Notes: a model not told the origin generated them from the sequence alone. Shown: positions 1-8,532, counted from the first letter of the stretch. The stretch: 64,000 bases of DNA from Rhizobium sp. R635 (GCF_002211285.1 NZ_LOKX01000009.1:1-64000), one strand, 5' to 3'. Translations and numbers: made by a program.

Positions 1-1
1 G

Positions 2-109
2 AACCTCGTCAGAAATCCAAACGACAAGCACAGCCTCAAAGTCCGGCGAAAAAAGGCAAACCTCAACGACGACTATCTCGAAAAGCTCATCACCCAAGCA
101 ATAAATTAA
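2..109 (+). CDS. C-terminal fragment of an unknown protein (cut by window edge)
   Basis: An open frame enters from the left edge and ends with TAA at 107-109, leaving 35 codons. The fragment is basic in the middle (RRKK) and ends in a helix-like stretch DDYLEKLITQAIN, which reads like a natural protein terminus. No domain can be assigned from so little. It is convergent with the minus-strand GGDEF-EAL gene, 34 bases away. An alternative open frame (+1) also crosses this stretch but is composed of Lys/Arg/Ser/Pro and looks less natural. Identity unknown. Confidence 0.35.
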   Translation, partial: NLVRNPNDKHSLKVRRKKANLNDDYLEKLITQAIN

Positions 110-143
110 CCTGAAGCGATTCCCCTGACTTCGGAACGATCCC

Positions 144-2021
144 TCATGCCGCCGTCTTCGGCGGCAGCGAGAGAAGATGGGGGACTTCGCGCGCCGGCCT
201 CGGCGGACTGATGTAGTAGCCCTGGATCTCGTCGCATTCCTCACATTCGAGCAGCGCCAGTTGTGCGGCGCTCTCGACACCTTCGACGGTGACGCGCATG
301 CCGAGCGCATCGCCGAGCAGGATGATCGCGCGCATGATCGCATGCGCCTCCTTGTTGTCCGCAATGTCGCTGACGAAGGATTTGTCAATCTTGATCTTGT
401 CGAAAGGGAAGCTCGAGAGGTAGCTCAGCGAAGAATAGCCGGTGCCGAAATCGTCCATCGAGATGCGGATGCCGCGCTCCTTCAACGCATGCAGGATCGG
501 CAGCACCTCGTCGAGATTTTCCATCAGTACGCTCTCGGTGATTTCGAGCTCGAGCCGCGATGGCGTCAGCGAGGCGGCGGCGAGCGCTTCGCCGACGTCC
601 TGCGGCAGATCGGTGCCGCTGAACTGGATCGCCGAAACATTGACGGCAACCTTGATGCCTTCCGGCCATTGCGCCGCATCGCTGCACGCCCGGCGCAAGA
701 CCCAGCGGCCGATATCGACGATGAGGCCGACCTCTTCCGCAAGCGGAATGAAATCCATCGGCGAAATGCGGCCCCGGATCGGGTGGTTCCAGCGTATCAG
801 GGCTTCGAAGCCGCAGATGCGCCGCTGCGAGAGATCGTAGAGCGGTTGGTAGTGCAGCTCGAATTCTTCCTTCTGCACGGCGGCTCGAAGGTCTGCCTCC
901 AGCGTGTGGCGCAACTGCATCTGCGCTTCCATCTCGCCGGTGAAGAAGCGCTCGCGTTTGCGTCCGTCCGCCTTGGCATGCGAGAGGGCCACGCCGGCAT
1001 GTTTCAGGAGGACGTCGGTTTCCTCTCCGTCTCCGGGTGCGACCGCGATGCCCATGGAGACGCTGAGCTCCACTTGTTTCTCGCCGTGGAGGAATGGTTC
1101 GGAAAGCTCTCGGCGGATCTGGTCTGCCAGCGCCGTCACGTTCCACGGCTGCTGCCTTCCTGTCTGCAGAATTGCGAACTCGTCCGAACCGAGACGCGCC
1201 AGGATGTTTTCCGTACCGGCAGAGGCGCGGATACGATCGGCGACCTGCTGCAGGATGTCGTCGCCGGTCGACGCGCCCATCGTGTTGTTGATCGATTTGA
1301 ACCGGTCGAGATTGAGGTGCACGAGGGCGATCTGCTCGTCCGGCTTGCGCTCGGCAAGTGCCGCATCCACCCGCTCGCGGAAATGAATACGGTTCGGAAG
1401 GCCGGTCAGCGGGTCGTGGTGGGCGAGATAGGCAATGCGCTCGGCCGCCTTTCGATCCTCGGTAATATCGGCATGGATCGCGATACTGCTGCCGTCGGAA
1501 AGGATGGTCACCATGCTCTGGATGATGCGGCCATCGTCCATCTGCCATTCCCGCCGGCGGAGGCTGTCGTTCTTCGCACGCGCAGAGGAATGCTTCCTGC
1601 TCCGCTGCTCAGGCGTAGTGCAGATGCTCTCGGCGCCGCGTATTCTGCCGATAAGGTCGGCGATCGTCGCGCCGGCGTCGACATCTGCTCGCCTGAGGCC
1701 GAAGAGTTGGCGGAAGCGGGTATTGGAAAGCCGCAGCCGCTGGTCGGCGTCGAAGACGCTGAGACCGATCGGCAGATTGTTGAGAACGACTTCGAAAAGT
1801 CTCTTCTGTTCGTCGAATGCCTGCGTGACCGCCGAAATCTCGCCTCGCATCGCGTGGTTTTCGGTCAGCAGCGTTTCCGCGCTTCTCTCGATTTCGCCAT
1901 AGTCGCTTTCATGGCGGCGATAGGTTGCAATCACGAGATCCATGAGACGCTGCGCATCGATCGATCCGTCGTCCGTGACGGCCTGCGCGCATTGTTGCCA
2001 GAAGAGCGTCTCGGCTTTCAT
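144..2021 (-). CDS. PAS-GGDEF-EAL cyclic-di-GMP turnover protein
   Basis: A 625-residue, apparently soluble signalling protein with no obvious membrane segment. In order: an N-terminal helical region, a PAS-like sensor (about 75-190), a GGDEF domain (about 200-360) and an EAL domain (about 375-620). The diguanylate cyclase signature reads GSDEF (278-282) rather than GGDEF. The EAL domain looks intact: EAL at 406-408, then ELEITES, DDFGTGYSS and IDKSFV. From family knowledge the expected activity is hydrolysis of c-di-GMP to pGpG, with the GGDEF half either a weak cyclase or a GTP-binding regulator. That balance is inferred. It stands alone on its strand; the start is the ATG at 2021, with no strong ribosome site. 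It probably affects motility, biofilm or exopolysaccharide, but nothing nearby says which. Confidence 0.9.
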   Translation of the reverse strand: MKAETLFWQQCAQAVTDDGSIDAQRLMDLVIATYRRHESDYGEIERSAETLLTENHAMRGEISAVTQAFDEQKRLFEVVLNNLPIGLSVFDADQRLRLSNTRFRQLFGLRRADVDAGATIADLIGRIRGAESICTTPEQRSRKHSSARAKNDSLRRREWQMDDGRIIQSMVTILSDGSSIAIHADITEDRKAAERIAYLAHHDPLTGLPNRIHFRERVDAALAERKPDEQIALVHLNLDRFKSINNTMGASTGDDILQQVADRIRASAGTENILARLGSDEFAILQTGRQQPWNVTALADQIRRELSEPFLHGEKQVELSVSMGIAVAPGDGEETDVLLKHAGVALSHAKADGRKRERFFTGEMEAQMQLRHTLEADLRAAVQKEEFELHYQPLYDLSQRRICGFEALIRWNHPIRGRISPMDFIPLAEEVGLIVDIGRWVLRRACSDAAQWPEGIKVAVNVSAIQFSGTDLPQDVGEALAAASLTPSRLELEITESVLMENLDEVLPILHALKERGIRISMDDFGTGYSSLSYLSSFPFDKIKIDKSFVSDIADNKEAHAIMRAIILLGDALGMRVTVEGVESAAQLALLECEECDEIQGYYISPPRPAREVPHLLSLPPKTAA

Positions 2022-2472
2022 GCGGGTGCATCTTGCAGGGACGTTGCGACGATAAAGGCAGAAGGCGTTTTCGTTTGATGAACGTACCTCATCGCGCCGG
2101 ACATGGAAGAACCTTCCTAAAAGTGCTCAGAAATTGATTTTCTGCGGGATAGACGGCCTGGTAGTGATTTGTGCTCCCATCTTGTACGGGCCGGATTAAT
2201 ATTCGGTTGCACCGCAGCAGAGACATCCGTTCGGTCATGCATTTGTTTTATATGTGAAAAACATCTGAAATGCGGTGGCGGACGATCGGTTGGAGCGGGT
2301 GGAAAACTGTCCGGCCTCGCGTCTTTAGGTTTTGTCAATCATCGTTAAGCAGAGGTTAACAACTTATTGACGCACTGCGCAAATCAGTTTAACCAGCGAT
2401 TCAACACTCGATTTTTTCACCTTCGTATTGCGTACAAACACCACCGGCAGAAGGCGGTGGATGGAGGTTTGT
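2022..2472. other. Intergenic region between divergent genes
   Basis: About 450 bases between the GGDEF-EAL gene (minus) and the EF-hand gene (plus). It is AT-richer than its surroundings and must carry both promoters. The best plus-strand candidate is TTGACG at 2367-2372 with TAACCA at 2390-2395 (17-base spacer); the -10 match is weak. A 73-codon open frame on the minus strand (2117-2338) has no coding character. I see no RNA gene. Confidence 0.4.
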
Positions 2473-2814
2473 ATGACCAGCACCACATCCGTTTCAGATA
2501 CTTCATATGCATATCTGGCGACGCTGTCGCGGCTCGATGCCAATGGTGACGGCGTGCTCAGCCGTGGCGAACGCGCTGCGGACGAGAAGCCCGGTATCAT
2601 CAAGGAGCTCCTGGAAGACGACCAGGCCAGCGATGCGCAGCCGAAATTCTCCGGCAGCCTTGTTGCGCTGATGATGGATACGCGTCACAGCGGCGCGACA
2701 AGCAGCATTGCCGTTCCCTATCCGTTGCAGCAGACAGCGCCGACATCAGGCGATCAATCCGACGATCTTTACCGCAACACCTACGGCCAGTTCGATTTCA
2801 ACGCCGTCGCCTAA
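2473..2814 (+). CDS. Small EF-hand calcium-binding protein
   Basis: A 113-residue protein with one canonical EF-hand loop near residues 18-29, DANGDGVLSRGE, carrying acidic or Asn residues at positions 1, 3, 5 and 12 and the central Gly. That pattern predicts calcium binding. The rest is low-complexity, rich in Ser, Asp and Gln, with a C-terminal NTYGQFDF stretch and no signal peptide or membrane segment. The start is chosen at 2473 because GGAGG lies at 2463-2467 with ideal spacing; an upstream in-frame start at 2428 lacks this. A terminator hairpin follows, so it is a single-gene unit. Similar short EF-hand proteins are frequent in rhizobia; their roles are mostly unknown. Confidence 0.75.
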   Translation: MTSTTSVSDTSYAYLATLSRLDANGDGVLSRGERAADEKPGIIKELLEDDQASDAQPKFSGSLVALMMDTRHSGATSSIAVPYPLQQTAPTSGDQSDDLYRNTYGQFDFNAVA

Positions 2815-2841
2815 GCGATGCCACGAATTGAAATGTCTGCG

Positions 2842-2866
2842 AGCCGGCCATTGGCCGGCTTTTCTC
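2842..2866 (+). terminator. Rho-independent terminator after the EF-hand gene
   Basis: Eight-base stem AGCCGGCC (2842-2849) and GGCCGGCT (2853-2860) with a three-base loop, followed by TTTCTC. It lies 27 bases after the EF-hand stop and before sodC. Confidence 0.75.
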
Positions 2867-2941
2867 GTTCGAAACTCTTCGAACAGGAACACCTTCCGGG
2901 CTGACACGTTCAAAAGGACAACCGGACGGAAGGAGATCTCC

Positions 2942-3457
2942 ATGAAAGCCATGTGCACCATCGCCGCCCTGAGCCTGCTTGCGGTTGCATTTCCGGCAGG
3001 CGCCCAGGAGAAGCAGACGGCGATCGCCAATTTCGTCGATAAGGACGGGAAGGAAGATGGCCGCGCGCAGCTGACGGCTGCCGCCAACGGCGGCGTCCTG
3101 ATCGAAGTCGAAATAGCGGGACTGCCGGCGAACAAATGGGTGGCCTTCCATGTTCATGAGACCGGCCGCTGCGACGCTGCCACCCATCATGAATCGGCGG
3201 GCGGTCATTTCAATCCCGAGAAGGTGGAGCACGGCATTCTGGCGGCCAAAGGCCCGCACCCCGGCGACATGCCCAATCAATATGTCGGGCAGGACGGCGT
3301 GTTGAGGGCGCAGATCTTCAACACCATGGTTACGCTCGACGGCAAGACCGACGGCATTCGCGGCCGTGCATTGATGGTGCACGCCAATTCGGATGATTAT
3401 CGCAGCCAGCCGTCAGGGGATGCCGGCGAAAGACTTGCCTGCGGCGTCGTTCAGTAG
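2942..3457 (+). CDS. sodC: Periplasmic Cu/Zn superoxide dismutase
   Basis: A 171-residue secreted enzyme that dismutates superoxide to hydrogen peroxide and oxygen in the periplasm. A signal peptide occupies about residues 1-22 (hydrophobic core, then FPAGAQ). Family landmarks are present: FHVHETGRCD (copper-binding histidines and the first disulphide cysteine), GGHFNP (copper/zinc bridge region), an Asp-containing zinc loop, and the C-terminal GDAGERLACGV, which holds the active-site Arg and the second cysteine. The start at 2942 is preceded by GGAAGGAGA at good spacing. It is monocistronic, between an upstream terminator and the convergent MscS-type gene. In a plant-associated bacterium it would guard against the host oxidative burst (inference). 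Confidence 0.93.
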   Translation: MKAMCTIAALSLLAVAFPAGAQEKQTAIANFVDKDGKEDGRAQLTAAANGGVLIEVEIAGLPANKWVAFHVHETGRCDAATHHESAGGHFNPEKVEHGILAAKGPHPGDMPNQYVGQDGVLRAQIFNTMVTLDGKTDGIRGRALMVHANSDDYRSQPSGDAGERLACGVVQ

Positions 3458-3484
3458 CCCGCGGCACAATGCTTTCAATCCGAA

Positions 3485-4375
3485 TCATTGCCGCGTCGGC
3501 CCCGGCTTTTCGGCCGCGGCCCTGCCATTGGATTTCTTTGTTGATGCCGCATCTGCAGAGTCCGGCACCTCGGCCGGATTACCCTTCTCATCGAAGGCGA
3601 ACTTCACGCGCTTCAGCATGTCGCGGCTGACTGCCCACCAGTCGCCGGTCTTTGCCCAATAACGCAGGGTCAGGAAGATCGCGCTGTCAGCGAGGCTGTC
3701 GACGAAAACGCTGGGTGCCGGTGACGGCAGAACCCTGGAATCGGCTTTGGCAAGCCCCCTCAGCGTCTCCATCGCCAGATCGAGGTCATTCTCATAGCCG
3801 ACCTTGATCTTCACCTCATGCTGCCGTGTAGGCTGACGGCTGAAATTGGTGATCGGCGTGTTCCAGAGCGTCGAATTCGGCGCCAGCCGATAGAGCCCGT
3901 CGCCGGTTCTGAGTTCGGTCGCAAACAATCCGATTTCGCGCACCGTGCCGGCGACACTGCTGGTCTCGATATATTCGCCGACGCGAAACGGCCTGAGGAT
4001 CAGCAGCATGATGCCGGCCGCGATGTTCTGCAGCGTTCCTTGCAGCGCCAGGCCGATCGCCAGGCCTGCAGCGCCGAGTGCCGCGATGATCGAGGCGGTC
4101 TGGACGCCGAACTGGCCGAGCACGGTAATGAATACCAGGATGAGCAGCGCATAGCGCACCACATTGGTAAAGAAGCGTGCCAGGGTCTCGTCGATGCCAT
4201 GGATACGCGACAGGCCCTCATAGGCCCAGCGGCTGATAAAACCGGCGAGCGTCCAGCCGACGACGAGCAGGATCACTGCCCCGAGAATCGAGAAGGAATA
4301 TTGTACGGCGAGTGCGCTTGCCTGGCTGAGCGCGGTGCGCGTGGCGAGGAGGACATCGTTTGCCTGCTGTTCCAT
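3485..4375 (-). CDS. Small-conductance mechanosensitive channel, MscS family
   Basis: A 296-residue inner-membrane protein, close to the minimal MscS length. Three N-terminal membrane segments (about 20-45, 65-85 and 95-125) are followed by the pore-helix signature GLAIGLALQGTLQN and the beta-domain entry RPFRVGEYIE. A cytoplasmic alpha/beta domain follows, with a charged, Lys/Ala/Pro-rich tail. Family members open under membrane tension to release solutes on hypo-osmotic shock. It sits 57 bases downstream of the phosphatase gene on the same strand and may be read through from that operon. Rhizobia usually encode several MscS paralogues, so no specific name is given. Confidence 0.9.
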   Translation of the reverse strand: MEQQANDVLLATRTALSQASALAVQYSFSILGAVILLVVGWTLAGFISRWAYEGLSRIHGIDETLARFFTNVVRYALLILVFITVLGQFGVQTASIIAALGAAGLAIGLALQGTLQNIAAGIMLLILRPFRVGEYIETSSVAGTVREIGLFATELRTGDGLYRLAPNSTLWNTPITNFSRQPTRQHEVKIKVGYENDLDLAMETLRGLAKADSRVLPSPAPSVFVDSLADSAIFLTLRYWAKTGDWWAVSRDMLKRVKFAFDEKGNPAEVPDSADAASTKKSNGRAAAEKPGPTRQ

Positions 4376-4432
4376 CGAGTCTGGCCCTGCTGATCATGCG
4401 TCGTGGGCTAGATGGAGCAGGTGGCGGCAGCG

Positions 4433-4963
4433 TCAACCGCCGGCGGTGTCCCTGATCGCGAGCAGGAAAGGCGCGTTGCCGTCGGCATCGGCGCCGCGTC
4501 CGATGGCCCGCACTGCCGCAACCAGCCGGCCGCCACGACCGAGCAGGGCGTCGCCGATTTCGATCAGCCGGGCATTCGGCGTCGCGAAAGGCGAGGCGGC
4601 CCGCAGCCGCTGGGCAAGCGTTTCCTCGCTCTGTTCCGGTGCGAGCGACAGGGCGGCGATCAGGGCCGCCGCGGGCGATCGCGACACACCCATCCAGCAA
4701 TGGATGAGCAGCGGTGTCTCCTGGCGCCAGGAAGCGGCAAAGTCGATGAGGGCTCGAACATGCGTCTCGTCAGGCGCGACGAGGTCGCCGGTGCCCTTGA
4801 AGGTGATGTCGTTCATGCCAAGCGTCAGATGGCGTTCGGCCGCGATCACGCCGGGCCGATGAAAAGCCTGCTCCTTGGCGACCAGGCTGATCATGTCACG
4901 CGCCTTGTGGCGCACCGCCATTTCCGCGATGCGCGAAAGCGGCGAGACGACGATGAAGCTCAT
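4433..4963 (-). CDS. Dual-specificity / tyrosine protein phosphatase-like protein
   Basis: A 176-residue protein with the cysteine phosphatase signature HCWMGVSRSPAA (Cys nucleophile, Arg in the P-loop) near residue 86 and a plausible general-acid Asp upstream. No signal peptide. Its start codon overlaps the stop of the HD gene by four bases (ATGA), indicating translational coupling within a three-gene unit with ygfZ. The substrate is unknown; family members dephosphorylate phosphotyrosine proteins or small phosphoesters. The catalytic motif is seen; the activity is inferred from it. Confidence 0.82.
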   Translation of the reverse strand: MSFIVVSPLSRIAEMAVRHKARDMISLVAKEQAFHRPGVIAAERHLTLGMNDITFKGTGDLVAPDETHVRALIDFAASWRQETPLLIHCWMGVSRSPAAALIAALSLAPEQSEETLAQRLRAASPFATPNARLIEIGDALLGRGGRLVAAVRAIGRGADADGNAPFLLAIRDTAGG

Positions 4964-5565
4964 GCTGCCATCCCCCGTTCGGCCTCGATCGCCGCGAAAC
5001 GCTCGCAGAACAGCCGCTGTGCTTCCAGGGCCGGCAGCGGCTCGATCATCAGCATGTCCCTGCTGATGCCGCGCGGCTGGCCGAAGAATTTCTGCGCCTC
5101 GGCAGGCGTGAAGCCGGCGAGCACCGTCGCTTCGAAATAGGCGGCGATCGTATCGGCCTTCTTGATCCGCTCCTTGAGATCGCGCGATGGATGCGGAGGC
5201 AGGCCGAAACGCAGGTGGACGGCGGCCTCCAGCCGTGTTTCCACCGCCTTGTATCCGCCGCCGACCACTGATTTGAACGGTGAGATCATGTCGCCGATCA
5301 CATATTCAGGCGCGTCGTGCAGCAGCGCCATCAGGCATTCCGCCGGCTTGGCATCGTTGAAGCGTCGAAAAATATCCTCGACGATGAGACTGTGCTGCGC
5401 CACCGAAAAGGCGTGATCGCCTGAGGTCTGGCCGTTCCAGCGGGCAACGCGCGCAAGTCCATGGGCGATATCGACGAGTTCGACATCGAGCGGCGAGGGG
5501 TCGAGCAGGTCGAGCCTGCGCCCGGACAGCATGCGCTGCCAGGCGCGTGGAGCTTTGGCAGTCAC
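4960..5565 (-). CDS. HD-domain phosphohydrolase (YfbR-like)
   Basis: A 201-residue soluble protein with an HD superfamily arrangement: DHAFSVAQHS (first metal His), then ALLHDAPEYVIGD (the HD pair) and a later Asp in KADTIAAY. It resembles the YfbR/5'-deoxynucleotidase-type HD hydrolases, which remove phosphate from nucleoside monophosphates. It overlaps ygfZ upstream and the phosphatase downstream by four bases each, so the three are almost certainly cotranscribed. The exact substrate cannot be read from sequence. Confidence 0.82.
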   Translation of the reverse strand: MTAKAPRAWQRMLSGRRLDLLDPSPLDVELVDIAHGLARVARWNGQTSGDHAFSVAQHSLIVEDIFRRFNDAKPAECLMALLHDAPEYVIGDMISPFKSVVGGGYKAVETRLEAAVHLRFGLPPHPSRDLKERIKKADTIAAYFEATVLAGFTPAEAQKFFGQPRGISRDMLMIEPLPALEAQRLFCERFAAIEAERGMAA

Positions 5566-6422
5566 GCGCTTGCCTCATCGGCGCTCGTGGGAAAGACGAG
5601 ACCGGACCATTCCGGCAGGGCGAGAGAAACGGGCGTTTCGCCGGCAAGCAGTGGCGTATCCGCCGCAATCGCGGCACCCACACGGTCGATGCGCACGATC
5701 GCCAGTCCCTTGTCGCCTTCCACCGAGCCGAGCGTTCCCACAGGCTTTCCGGCCGCGGTGATCTCCGTTCCCGTCTCCGGCAAGGCGGTTGCGGCGGAAA
5801 CCGTGACGACGCGCCGGCGGGCGGTGCCGCGGTGCTGCATGCGCGAGACGACCTCCTGGCCGACATAGCAGCCTTTCTTGAAGGAGAGACCGCCGTTCAG
5901 ATCCATCAGGACGTCATGCGGGAAGGCATCCTGCAGCGCGAAATCCGGTCCCGACGTCACGATGCCGTGGCGGATGCGCAGCGCGTCGTAGAGCGCTTCC
6001 GCGTCGTCGCCGTGCCTTCCTGCCCGGCGGGTCAGCGTGATGCCCGCCTTGGCAAAGCGGCTGTCCCGGGCGCCATTTGCATCAGCGCCCCAGGAGACGG
6101 TGACGCCTTCTTCGGCATGCGGCGCAAGGGTCACGGCGGCGCGCAGCTTGTACATCGTCAGCCGCTTCAGCAGGCCGTCGCGCTGGCTGGCATCCGTTTC
6201 GATCGCGTAGCCGCCGACTTCCTGCCAGATGATGAAATCGAACAGGATCTTGCCTTGCGGCGTCAGCAGTGCGCCGGGCCGCGCCTCATCCGGCTCGAGC
6301 GCAACGATATCGGTGGTGATCAGGTTCTGCAGGAAGGATTGGGCTTCCGCGCCGCTGACGAAGAGCAGTGAGCGGTCTTTCAGGAATACGTCTGGCATGG
6401 CGGAACCCGTCGCGTTGGTCAT
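5562..6422 (-). CDS. ygfZ: tRNA-modifying / Fe-S cluster folate-binding protein YgfZ
   Basis: A 286-residue member of the YgfZ/GcvT-like family. The diagnostic motif KGCYVGQE is present, containing the conserved Cys, followed by VVSRMQHRGTARRR and a C-terminal beta-barrel. The family binds tetrahydrofolate and supports maturation or repair of a subset of iron-sulphur enzymes, including the tRNA methylthiotransferase MiaB. It is first in a three-gene overlapping unit (ygfZ, HD hydrolase, phosphatase). The start at 6422 is the first ATG; a second ATG at 6398 (MPDVFLKD) is equally close to the usual family N-terminus, and neither has a good ribosome site. Confidence 0.88.
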   Translation of the reverse strand: MTNATGSAMPDVFLKDRSLLFVSGAEAQSFLQNLITTDIVALEPDEARPGALLTPQGKILFDFIIWQEVGGYAIETDASQRDGLLKRLTMYKLRAAVTLAPHAEEGVTVSWGADANGARDSRFAKAGITLTRRAGRHGDDAEALYDALRIRHGIVTSGPDFALQDAFPHDVLMDLNGGLSFKKGCYVGQEVVSRMQHRGTARRRVVTVSAATALPETGTEITAAGKPVGTLGSVEGDKGLAIVRIDRVGAAIAADTPLLAGETPVSLALPEWSGLVFPTSADEASA

Positions 6423-6496
6423 CGCTCAGAGGTATGTCTTTGCGGGATGGATCGCAAGCGCCATGCAAGGCGCCAAAGGCCTGAACCGGGATAGCT

Positions 6497-7252
6497 TCAA
6501 TCGCCTGCGGTGAAGAATTTCCATTTGCCGTCCGGCGTGATGCCGACGCGATAGAAATTATATCCGCCGAATTCCTGCATGTCGGAAAGATCGCCTGCCG
6601 TGACGATGCGCAGCAGCTCGACGCGCTCCGGCGGCGTCAGCGACTTCAGGTCCTTTTCGGCGAAATAGGGCCAGACATACATCTCGTCTGCTGTGCCCTG
6701 GCCGACATGTACGAAACCGGTCGAGATGATATCGAGCATGATGGCGAGGATTTCGTCTCCATCGGGATCGCCCGAAAGATCCTTCAGCGTGCTGATCGGG
6801 TCGTCGGTCGGCTCGCCCACCGTGACCTGGGTCTGGCCGGCGCCTGTGCCCATCAGCGGCCGCAGCCGCTCGAGATCGCCGGAGGCGGCTGCCTCGACGA
6901 TCTGTTCGCGCATCTTGCGGACAGGCTCGGGCGCCTTGCTGATGTCGTAGATCACCTCGGCGGGCTTGGAATTATCCTGGGCGCTTGGGGTCTTGTCGAC
7001 ACCCTGATTGTTCTGGCTGTTGACCAGCGGATCGGCCATGGGAACGCCGGGAGCGGCTCCGCCCTGCGGCTGGCTCTGCGCCTGGGCGCCTCCCGCTGCG
7101 GATGGCGCGTCATTGGCGGCTTGGCCGGGGATCTTGTGCAGTTCGGAAAGCGCGTAAGCTGACGGCGCCAGGAAAACGTTGCCGGCCAGGCCGAACGCAA
7201 GCAGCACCGGCGCGAGCGGGATTCGCGAAACTTTCTCTTTACCGGTGCGCAT
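6497..7252 (-). CDS. Exported protein of unknown function
   Basis: A 251-residue protein with an N-terminal signal sequence (basic MRTGKEKVSR, then a hydrophobic core ending in APSAYA). The following region, about 45-100, is Gln/Ala/Pro-rich and probably disordered. The C-terminal 150 residues form a compact alpha/beta region containing a PYFAEKDL motif and ending GKWKFFTAGD. Start chosen at ATG 7252, since the codon before it is only TTG. It lies 18 bases downstream of another small gene on the same strand, probably in one transcript. I do not recognise a named family; a periplasmic role is inferred from the signal peptide. Confidence 0.72.
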   Translation of the reverse strand: MRTGKEKVSRIPLAPVLLAFGLAGNVFLAPSAYALSELHKIPGQAANDAPSAAGGAQAQSQPQGGAAPGVPMADPLVNSQNNQGVDKTPSAQDNSKPAEVIYDISKAPEPVRKMREQIVEAAASGDLERLRPLMGTGAGQTQVTVGEPTDDPISTLKDLSGDPDGDEILAIMLDIISTGFVHVGQGTADEMYVWPYFAEKDLKSLTPPERVELLRIVTAGDLSDMQEFGGYNFYRVGITPDGKWKFFTAGD

Positions 7253-7270
7253 CAAACTCTCTGATATCGG

Positions 7271-7528
7271 TTATTGCAGGGTGCGGTTCGCGGAAAATTC
7301 ACCGGCAAGCATGCGCTCGCGCAGCGAATCGAGAAGGGCTTCGGCGCTGCTTTCCCCATGCAATCTGATCGTCTCGCGCAGCGCATGCGCAATGGCGGCA
7401 TCGGCAATGATTTCAGGCTCGATTCCGTCGGCCATGCCATCGGCCCAAGCCTCGTTCTGGTACTCCAGAGCCGCCTGCATCTTCTCGTGAACGATCATGT
7501 CGTCGATGTCGTTGAGGCTTGCTTCCAT
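7271..7528 (-). CDS. Small acidic protein of unknown function
   Basis: An 85-residue, acidic, largely helical protein (repeated Ala/Glu/Asp, no Cys, no signal peptide or membrane segment). The start is placed at 7528 (MEASLND) because GAGGAAAAG precedes it at suitable spacing; an upstream ATG at 7552 would place this ribosome site inside the coding region. It is the first gene of a probable two-gene transcript with the exported protein downstream (18-base gap). Function unknown. Confidence 0.6.
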   Translation of the reverse strand: MEASLNDIDDMIVHEKMQAALEYQNEAWADGMADGIEPEIIADAAIAHALRETIRLHGESSAEALLDSLRERMLAGEFSANRTLQ

Positions 7529-7631
7529 TGTCTTTTCCTCAGAACTTCTCATGTCTTACTGCACCGTTAATAACACTAACAGCCTTTTCCCAAAACGACA
7601 CGTCCGCATGCGAAAACAGGTTAATTAAACG

Positions 7632-8057
7632 TCAATTTCCAAAGCGCGAGGTAATTTCTGTGGCGAGTGTTGCACCTTCGTTACGGTAGCGCTCTTCTGC
7701 CACGATGGCGGCCGGGGTGCAATCCGTATAGACGGAGGCAAAGGCGCGATAGCCGCGATTGAAGGCCGCGGTGAGCTTTTCCTTGCGCTGCGGCTCGTTC
7801 CCTGCCTCCGAATCGAGCAGTCGCTGCATGCCCCTTCGCCACTCGTCGCCGCCCGCTGCCTTGCAGAGGGTTCTCAGGTAATGCACCGAACCCAGCACCT
7901 CGGCGAACCGCGCCAGTTTGTCGTCATAAGGCACGATCACCGGAGCCGGCGGGGCAGTCTCTTCCACCGGTGGAGGAGCCGGCGTGTTCTTGCCCTGCGC
8001 CAGAGTGGGGCCGGCCAGAACGAGCAGGGACAGGAAAACGCGCCGAACGGGAATCAT
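7632..8057 (-). CDS. TIGR02301-type small exported protein
   Basis: A 141-residue protein beginning MIPVRRVFLSLLVLAG, a typical signal peptide cleaved near residue 20, followed by a Pro-rich linker and a helical domain with two cysteines (LRTLCKAAGG, YTDCTPA) that could form a disulphide. This matches, from memory, a conserved Caulobacter/rhizobial family of unknown function (TIGR02301). An earlier in-frame ATG at 8081 is possible; I prefer 8057 because it puts the basic residues directly before the hydrophobic core. It follows the NUDIX gene by about 58 bases on the same strand. Confidence 0.7.
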   Translation of the reverse strand: MIPVRRVFLSLLVLAGPTLAQGKNTPAPPPVEETAPPAPVIVPYDDKLARFAEVLGSVHYLRTLCKAAGGDEWRRGMQRLLDSEAGNEPQRKEKLTAAFNRGYRAFASVYTDCTPAAIVAEERYRNEGATLATEITSRFGN

Positions 8058-8115
8058 GCGATCAGTTGATACGCTGAGCATGACGGCAACAAGGCGTGCC
8101 CGAAAATTTCCACTT

Positions 8116-8532
8116 CTATTCGCCGCCCGCCAACCGCTCGGCGCATTCGAGCACGCTCTGCGGCACCGGCAGCCGCCGGATTTCCTCGACCGTATACCAG
8201 CCAAGGGCGGCTGCATCGTCGGCCGCTTCCGCCACCGCATCCCGGTCCGCATCGACACGAAAGACCGACAGCAGGAAATGGCTGCTGACGCTGCCGTCGG
8301 CCGCATGCGTCTTCAGGTCATAGGTGGAAAACAGCCGTGGATTGCGCGCCGAGATGCCGGTTTCCTCATGGAATTCCCGAAGCGCCGTCTGCTCCGGCGT
8401 TTCGCCCGGCTCGGCCCGCCCGCCGGGAAAGGCGTACATCTCGGCGGAAGGCGGGTTTCGCCTGAGCACCAGAAGGAATCGTCCATCGCGTTCGAGAATG
8501 GCGGAAGAGGCGGCTTTGGCGGTGGAGGTCAT
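8116..8532 (-). CDS. NUDIX hydrolase
   Basis: A 138-residue protein with a complete Nudix box, beginning GGRAEPGETPEQTALREF and continuing HEETGI, at about residues 36-58; the Glu residues coordinate magnesium. The family hydrolyses nucleoside diphosphates linked to another moiety, such as oxidised nucleotides, ADP-ribose or NADH. Nothing in this sequence fixes the substrate. Downstream on the same strand is the TIGR02301-type gene; upstream the YnfA gene is divergent. ADP-ribose pyrophosphatase or MutT-like activity are the main options. Confidence 0.88.
   Translation of the reverse strand: MTSTAKAASSAILERDGRFLLVLRRNPPSAEMYAFPGGRAEPGETPEQTALREFHEETGISARNPRLFSTYDLKTHAADGSVSSHFLLSVFRVDADRDAVAEAADDAAALGWYTVEEIRRLPVPQSVLECAERLAGGE

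Noticed and set aside
177..2078. 633-codon plus-strand open frame
   Set aside because: Antisense shadow of the GGDEF-EAL gene; composition is Arg/Asp/Ala-rich with no family motif, as is common opposite GC-rich genes.
2117..2338. 73-codon minus-strand frame upstream of the GGDEF-EAL gene
   Set aside because: No ribosome site, irregular composition, and it fills a promoter region.
7632..8306. Full 224-residue version of the TIGR02301-type protein
   Set aside because: The first 80 or so residues are an Arg-rich shadow of the NUDIX gene; the signal peptide begins at 8057.
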